NCBI GenBank assembly: GCA_947426875.1 | Contig: CANEFU010000042.1 | Coordinates: 1-8,470, forward strand | DNA length: 8,470 nucleotides | Reading direction: 5' to 3' | From: an uncultured Clostridium sp. | Lineage (GTDB): Bacteria; Bacillota; Clostridia; TANB77; CAG-508 | In this document: in pieces, positions 4,852 to 8,470 of the stretch | Layout: every line of letters begins with the position of its first letter | How positions within the stretch are numbered: the first letter of the stretch is position 1 | Notes under the pieces: generated by a model | Told to the model about the DNA's origin: nothing | The model's input: only the letters and a program-made list of their open reading frames with translations | Database searches by the model: none | Position numbers and translations under genes: made by a program

Positions 4852-6277
4852 TTACTTCAACTTCCATATCACTTACTAAATCGCTATATTTTTCCAAAAC
4901 TGGATTTACTCTTTCTTCCACAAAATCCTCTACTTGTTTTGGTGCTCTTCCGCATAAATGGTCTGGATTTAACGCCTTCATAATTTCCTCTACTGTTAGA
5001 CCAAATGTTTCATCTGCTGCAATTCTTTCTACTAAATCATTTGGTTTTCCTAATTCTTTGACTTGTTTTCCTGCTTCCATTGAATACACTCTTATTTTTT
5101 CATGTAATTCTTGTCTGTCTCCTCCCTTTAATACAGCATTCATTAGGACTTCTTCGGTTGCCATAAATGGAAGTTCTTGCATCATATTCGTTTTGATTAC
5201 ATTTTCATATACTACAATATTTTTAGAGATATTAGCATATAAGATTAAAATAGCATCGACTGCTAAGAAGCTCTCTGGTACACAAATTCTTTTATTCGCT
5301 GAGTCATCTAACGTTCTTTCTAGCCATTGAGTTGCTGCTGTAATGGTAGGGTCCATACTTAATGTCATAACATGTCTTGCTAAAGAATTGATTCTTTCAC
5401 TTCTCATTGGATTTCTTTTATAAGCCATAGCTGATGAGCCAATTTGTCCTTTTTCAAATGGTTCTTCTAATTCTTTCTCATGTTGTAATAATCTCATGTC
5501 ATTAGCAAATTTAGAACAACTTTGTGCAATTTGAGATAATACACTAAGTACTCTAGCATCTAATTTTCTAGTATAGGTTTGTCCTGATACAGAATATACT
5601 TTGTCAAATCCCATTTTTTCAGCTATTTTACCATCAATTTGTCTTACTTTCTCTTCATCTTTAAATAATTTCATAAAGCTTTCTTGCGTTCCTGTTGTTC
5701 CTTTACAGCCCAATAGCTTCATGTGACTTTGAACAAATTCTAATTCTTCTAAATCCTCTAATAAATCTTGCAACCATAACGTTGCTCTTTTTCCAACAGT
5801 TGTTAATTGTGCTGGTTGAAAATGAGTATAACCCAAGCAAGTTACTGCTTTATAATCAAGAGCAAATTTTTTCAAATTACGAATGACAAGAATTAATTTT
5901 TCTTTAACCAATTGTAATGCTTGTGACATTAAAATAACATCAGTATTATCCGTTACGTAACATGAAGTTGCTCCTAAATGTATAATTGGTTTTGCTTCTG
6001 GACATTTTAATCCAAATTCATACACATGTGCCATAACATCATGTCTACATTCTTTCTCTCTCTTACTTACAATCTCATAATCAATATTATTTATATTTTC
6101 TTTCATTTGTTTGATTTGTTCTTCCGTAATGTCAATTCCTAGTTCTTTTTCTGTTTCAGCTAGTGCCACCCATAATTTTCTCCATGTTGCATATTTACTA
6201 TCACTTGACCATAACTGATTCATTTCCTTACTAGCATATCTCCCTGACAGTGGTGTTACATAAATATTGTTTTCCAT
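4844..6277 (-). CDS. purB: Adenylosuccinate lyase, eukaryote-like long form
   Basis: PurB splits fumarate from SAICAR (step 8) and from adenylosuccinate (last step to AMP), as a cytoplasmic homotetramer in the fumarase/aspartase superfamily. The 477-residue product follows human ADSL closely in wording: RYASKEM near the N-terminus, RHDVMAHV with His79, IHLGATSCYVTDNTD (99-113), GYTHFQPAQLTTVGKR (149-164) with the likely general acid His152, KGTTGTQ (192-198), the signature loop GSSAMAYKRNP (280-290) with the catalytic Ser281 or 282, and ERTLDDSAN (320-328). The usual signature reads GSSAMPYKRNP; here Pro is Ala285. The length fits the long class rather than the roughly 430-residue B. subtilis form. 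The start has GAAAGGA 8-9 bases upstream. The gene follows the unknown gene by 23 bases and overlaps the HAD gene. Identity is secure. Confidence 0.96.
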   Translation of the reverse strand: MENNIYVTPLSGRYASKEMNQLWSSDSKYATWRKLWVALAETEKELGIDITEEQIKQMKENINNIDYEIVSKREKECRHDVMAHVYEFGLKCPEAKPIIHLGATSCYVTDNTDVILMSQALQLVKEKLILVIRNLKKFALDYKAVTCLGYTHFQPAQLTTVGKRATLWLQDLLEDLEELEFVQSHMKLLGCKGTTGTQESFMKLFKDEEKVRQIDGKIAEKMGFDKVYSVSGQTYTRKLDARVLSVLSQIAQSCSKFANDMRLLQHEKELEEPFEKGQIGSSAMAYKRNPMRSERINSLARHVMTLSMDPTITAATQWLERTLDDSANKRICVPESFLAVDAILILYANISKNIVVYENVIKTNMMQELPFMATEEVLMNAVLKGGDRQELHEKIRVYSMEAGKQVKELGKPNDLVERIAADETFGLTVEEIMKALNPDHLCGRAPKQVEDFVEERVNPVLEKYSDLVSDMEVEVNV

Positions 6278-6300
6278 TTCTATTTTCCTTTCTATTTATT

Positions 6301-6879
6301 TTATCTCTCATTATACATACTTCTTCTTCGGTTTTGTCTTAATTCTCTTAATTTTTCTTCTTCAAAAGCTGGTTCTAATCTTTCTACTTTATCCATTAAT
6401 TGATTAAAATAGTCTATTTCTTTTTCAGTTGGCATTGTACATATTTCTTCATTATATAGGATTATTTTCTTTTTCTCATTATGTTCCCAAAGAGATTTAC
6501 AAACCAATATATCTCTTCTTGATAACTCTGGGTTTTTCCCGTATATATCTCTAAAAGATTCATCAACAAAGAAATACTGTTCACCATCATAGAAACCAAT
6601 TGCCATACTTTGAGCATTTGAATTAATTCTATTAGCACCATATGTTAATAGAATACTATCTTTTCCATCACTTATTGATACTCCACATCTATAATCCCCA
6701 TAACCAATATCAGCAATAATTCTTTTATGAAATGAGATGCTATTTTTTGGGTTTAACAATGGATTATATTCATATCCGCTAATTTTCCCATCTTTCCCAA
6801 ATGTGTCATCTGTATTTGATAATTTAATGTCTCCTATTTGAAGTATAATTGAATTTTCATCTAATAAATTAAAATTCAT
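6301..6879 (-). CDS. Uncharacterised protein, 192 residues, inside the purine operon
   Basis: I do not recognise this product. The ATG is preceded by GAAAGGA with 7-base spacing, which supports the start. There is no signal peptide or membrane segment, so it is probably cytoplasmic. Residues 1-140 look mainly beta-stranded, with alternating hydrophobic stretches such as SIILQIGDIKL (10-20) and SILLTYG (75-81) and an aromatic patch FYDGEQYFFVDESF (96-109). Residues 151-188 are highly charged and probably helical, ending in an arginine-rich segment RQNRRRS. It lies 32 bases after purL and 23 bases before purB on the same strand, so it should be co-transcribed. Such a position would suit an accessory factor or simply a passenger gene; the sequence does not say which. 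Confidence 0.75.
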   Translation of the reverse strand: MNFNLLDENSIILQIGDIKLSNTDDTFGKDGKISGYEYNPLLNPKNSISFHKRIIADIGYGDYRCGVSISDGKDSILLTYGANRINSNAQSMAIGFYDGEQYFFVDESFRDIYGKNPELSRRDILVCKSLWEHNEKKKIILYNEEICTMPTEKEIDYFNQLMDKVERLEPAFEEEKLRELRQNRRRSMYNER

Positions 6880-6911
6880 GATTTTATCCTTTCCTCAAGT
6901 CTAGAAAGAAA

Positions 6912-8470
6912 CTATCTAAAGTAGTTTACTCCTGATTCAAATATCTTTTGGTCTTTTCTTCCTGGTACATTTTTTAGGATTTCTCGATAACATCTTTCTG
7001 AATGTCCCATTTTTCCTAATATTCTACCGTCTGGACTTGTGATTCCTTCAATGGCGTCTATTGAGCCATTTGGATTATAGGCAATATCATAGGTTGCTTT
7101 TCCTTGTAAATCAACATATTGAGTAGCTATTTGTCCGTTGGCAATTAATTGTTTTTCTAATTCTTCTGATACAATAAATCTACCTTCTCCATGGGATACT
7201 GGAATCGTAAATTCTTCTCCTAGCTCTACTTCACTGAACCATGGTGACATTTTGGATACTACTTTGGTTTGTACCATTCTAGACATATGTCTTGCTATGG
7301 TATTAAAGGTTAATGTTGGTGCTGTTTCGTCCATTTCTCTAATTTCTCCATATGGTAATAATCCTAATTTTACTAAAGCTTGGAAACCATTACAAATTCC
7401 TAACATTAATCCATCTTGCTCATATAGATGCTTATGAATTAAATCTTTTAATTTTGGATTTCTAAATACCGCTCCAATAAATTTTCCTGAACCATCTGGC
7501 TCATCTCCACTACTAAATCCTCCTGGTAACATGATGATTTGTGCTTTTTCAATTTCTTTCGCAAATACATCAATAGATTCTTGTATGTTCTCTGGTTTTA
7601 AGTTTTTAAATACTACTGTATTGGCAATTGCTCCAGCATCTTCAAATGCTCTAGCTGAATCATACTCGCAGTTTGTACCTGGAAATACAGGAATAAATAC
7701 ACGAGGTTTTGTAATTGGCATTTTACGAGTAATGCTACATGTTTTATCACTTATTATATTGTTAGCTACTTTTTCTTCTTGTTTTGCTCTTGTTGGGAAA
7801 ACTTTTTCTAATGGTTTTTCCCACATGTTAATTAACTTGTCTAGTTCAAAAGACACTTCTGGATTTACAACAATTTTTTCTTCTGAAGTTGTTGTTCCTA
7901 ATTCCTGTAATTTTTCTACTTCTACTTCTTCTTTTAGTTCAATGACAAAGGAACCATAATAAGGATAGAATAAGTCTGGTGTTTCTTCTGCAAAGGTAAA
8001 TCCTATTTTATTTCCGATACAACTCTTAGTAATAACATCTGCAATTCCACCATGCGTAATGCTACTTACTGATAATACTTTTCCTTGTTCGATTAGAGTA
8101 TGAATGATTTCATAATTTTCTCTTAAATCTTCAAAGTCTAACATATCTTCTTCGCTCATTTTGGTTGGTAAAAACATAACTTTTGAATTTGCTTTTTTAA
8201 ATTCATTGGATACTACTTTTGTTGTGTCTGTTTCTCCAATACAGAAAGATACTAAAGTTGGTGGTACATCTAATTCATTGTAAGAACCAGACATACTATC
8301 TTTTCCTCCAATGGCTGCCATTTTTAATTCTTTTTGTACATAGTAAGCTCCTAATAATGCTGCAAATGGTTTTCCCCATCTAGTAGGCTCATTTCTTAAT
8401 TTTTCAAAGTACTCTTGTAACGTTAAATATGCTTTTTTATAATCTCCACCTAGGGCTACATATTTAGAAA
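6912..8470 (-). CDS. purL: Phosphoribosylformylglycinamidine synthase, long single-chain form, 5' end outside window
   Basis: PurL converts FGAR to FGAM with ATP and glutamine, step 4. The frame stays open to the window edge. The in-frame Met at 8319-8321 is internal: the 49 residues before it read as conserved PurL (QEYFEKL, RWGKPFAALLGA) and run directly into IGGKDSMSG. The visible 518 residues cover the end of the synthase part, with VPPTLVSF, THGGIADVI and GNKIGF, and a complete C-terminal glutamine amidotransferase domain starting near KPRVFIPVFPGTNCEYD. Its nucleophile Cys is in MLGICNGFQAL (codon 7392-7394), and the His-Glu pair is in KMGHSER. The fused domain shows this is the roughly 1,200-residue type, not the B. 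subtilis PurS-PurQ-PurL complex; the wording fits the clostridial branch. The gene ends GVNYFR-TAG. It is the first visible gene of the minus-strand train; its promoter is out of view. Confidence 0.96.
   Translation of the reverse strand, partial: SKYVALGGDYKKAYLTLQEYFEKLRNEPTRWGKPFAALLGAYYVQKELKMAAIGGKDSMSGSYNELDVPPTLVSFCIGETDTTKVVSNEFKKANSKVMFLPTKMSEEDMLDFEDLRENYEIIHTLIEQGKVLSVSSITHGGIADVITKSCIGNKIGFTFAEETPDLFYPYYGSFVIELKEEVEVEKLQELGTTTSEEKIVVNPEVSFELDKLINMWEKPLEKVFPTRAKQEEKVANNIISDKTCSITRKMPITKPRVFIPVFPGTNCEYDSARAFEDAGAIANTVVFKNLKPENIQESIDVFAKEIEKAQIIMLPGGFSSGDEPDGSGKFIGAVFRNPKLKDLIHKHLYEQDGLMLGICNGFQALVKLGLLPYGEIREMDETAPTLTFNTIARHMSRMVQTKVVSKMSPWFSEVELGEEFTIPVSHGEGRFIVSEELEKQLIANGQIATQYVDLQGKATYDIAYNPNGSIDAIEGITSPDGRILGKMGHSERCYREILKNVPGRKDQKIFESGVNYFR

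Noticed and set aside
6785..6816. EF-hand-like or dockerin-like calcium loop in the unknown protein (DDTFGKDGK region).
   Set aside because: Spacing of acidic residues does not fit a full EF-hand loop, and there is no paired second copy.
7531..7959. Plus-strand open frame of 142 codons opposite purL.
   Set aside because: It is a shadow of the strongly conserved purL frame with low-complexity Ser/Phe-rich translation and no ribosome site that stands out.
8319..8321. purL as a complete gene starting at this Met.
   Set aside because: The frame continues upstream to the window edge with clearly conserved PurL sequence, so the Met is internal and the gene is cut by the window.

Overview
This is an AT-rich window devoted almost entirely to de novo purine (IMP/AMP) synthesis. 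The strong AGGAGG and AAAGGA ribosome binding sites, the AT-rich codon choice, the iron-sulfur type of PurF and the long clostridial-style PurL all point to a member of the Bacillota, most likely an anaerobic clostridial-type bacterium. That placement is an inference; there is no rRNA gene to test it.

Layout from left to right. (1) 1-334: the 3' end of purC on the plus strand, closed by a hairpin terminator. (2) 379-665: a compact plus-strand cassette with its own promoter, a short structured leader, an unusually long Shine-Dalgarno sequence, a 57-residue acidic small protein of unknown function with a TTG start, and a perfect hairpin terminator that also faces purF. (3) 678-2099: purF on the minus strand. 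(4) 2117-2248: an intergenic palindromic, REP-like repeat with GGGACAG/CTGTCCCC cores. (5) 2247-2903: purN on the plus strand with its own good promoter, followed by a second GGGAC palindrome that doubles as a terminator. (6) 8470 down to 2910: a minus-strand gene train purL (5' end outside the window), an unrecognised 192-residue gene, purB, a HAD-like hydrolase gene overlapping purB by 8 bases, and purD. The gaps within this train are about 20-35 bases, so it looks like one operon.

The enzymes cover step 1 (PurF), step 2 (PurD), step 3 (PurN), step 4 (PurL), step 7 (PurC) and step 8 plus the final AMP step (PurB). Genes for PurM, PurE/PurK and PurH are not in the window. No purine riboswitch or recognisable PurR box was seen in the intergenic regions.

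The parts least explained by ordinary annotation are the small acidic protein cassette between purC and purF, the unrecognised gene and the atypical HAD protein inside the purine operon, the purN gene that alone points the other way and has a palindromic element on each side, and the family types of several enzymes: a eukaryote-like PurB, a yeast-like long PurC and a divergent PurD.
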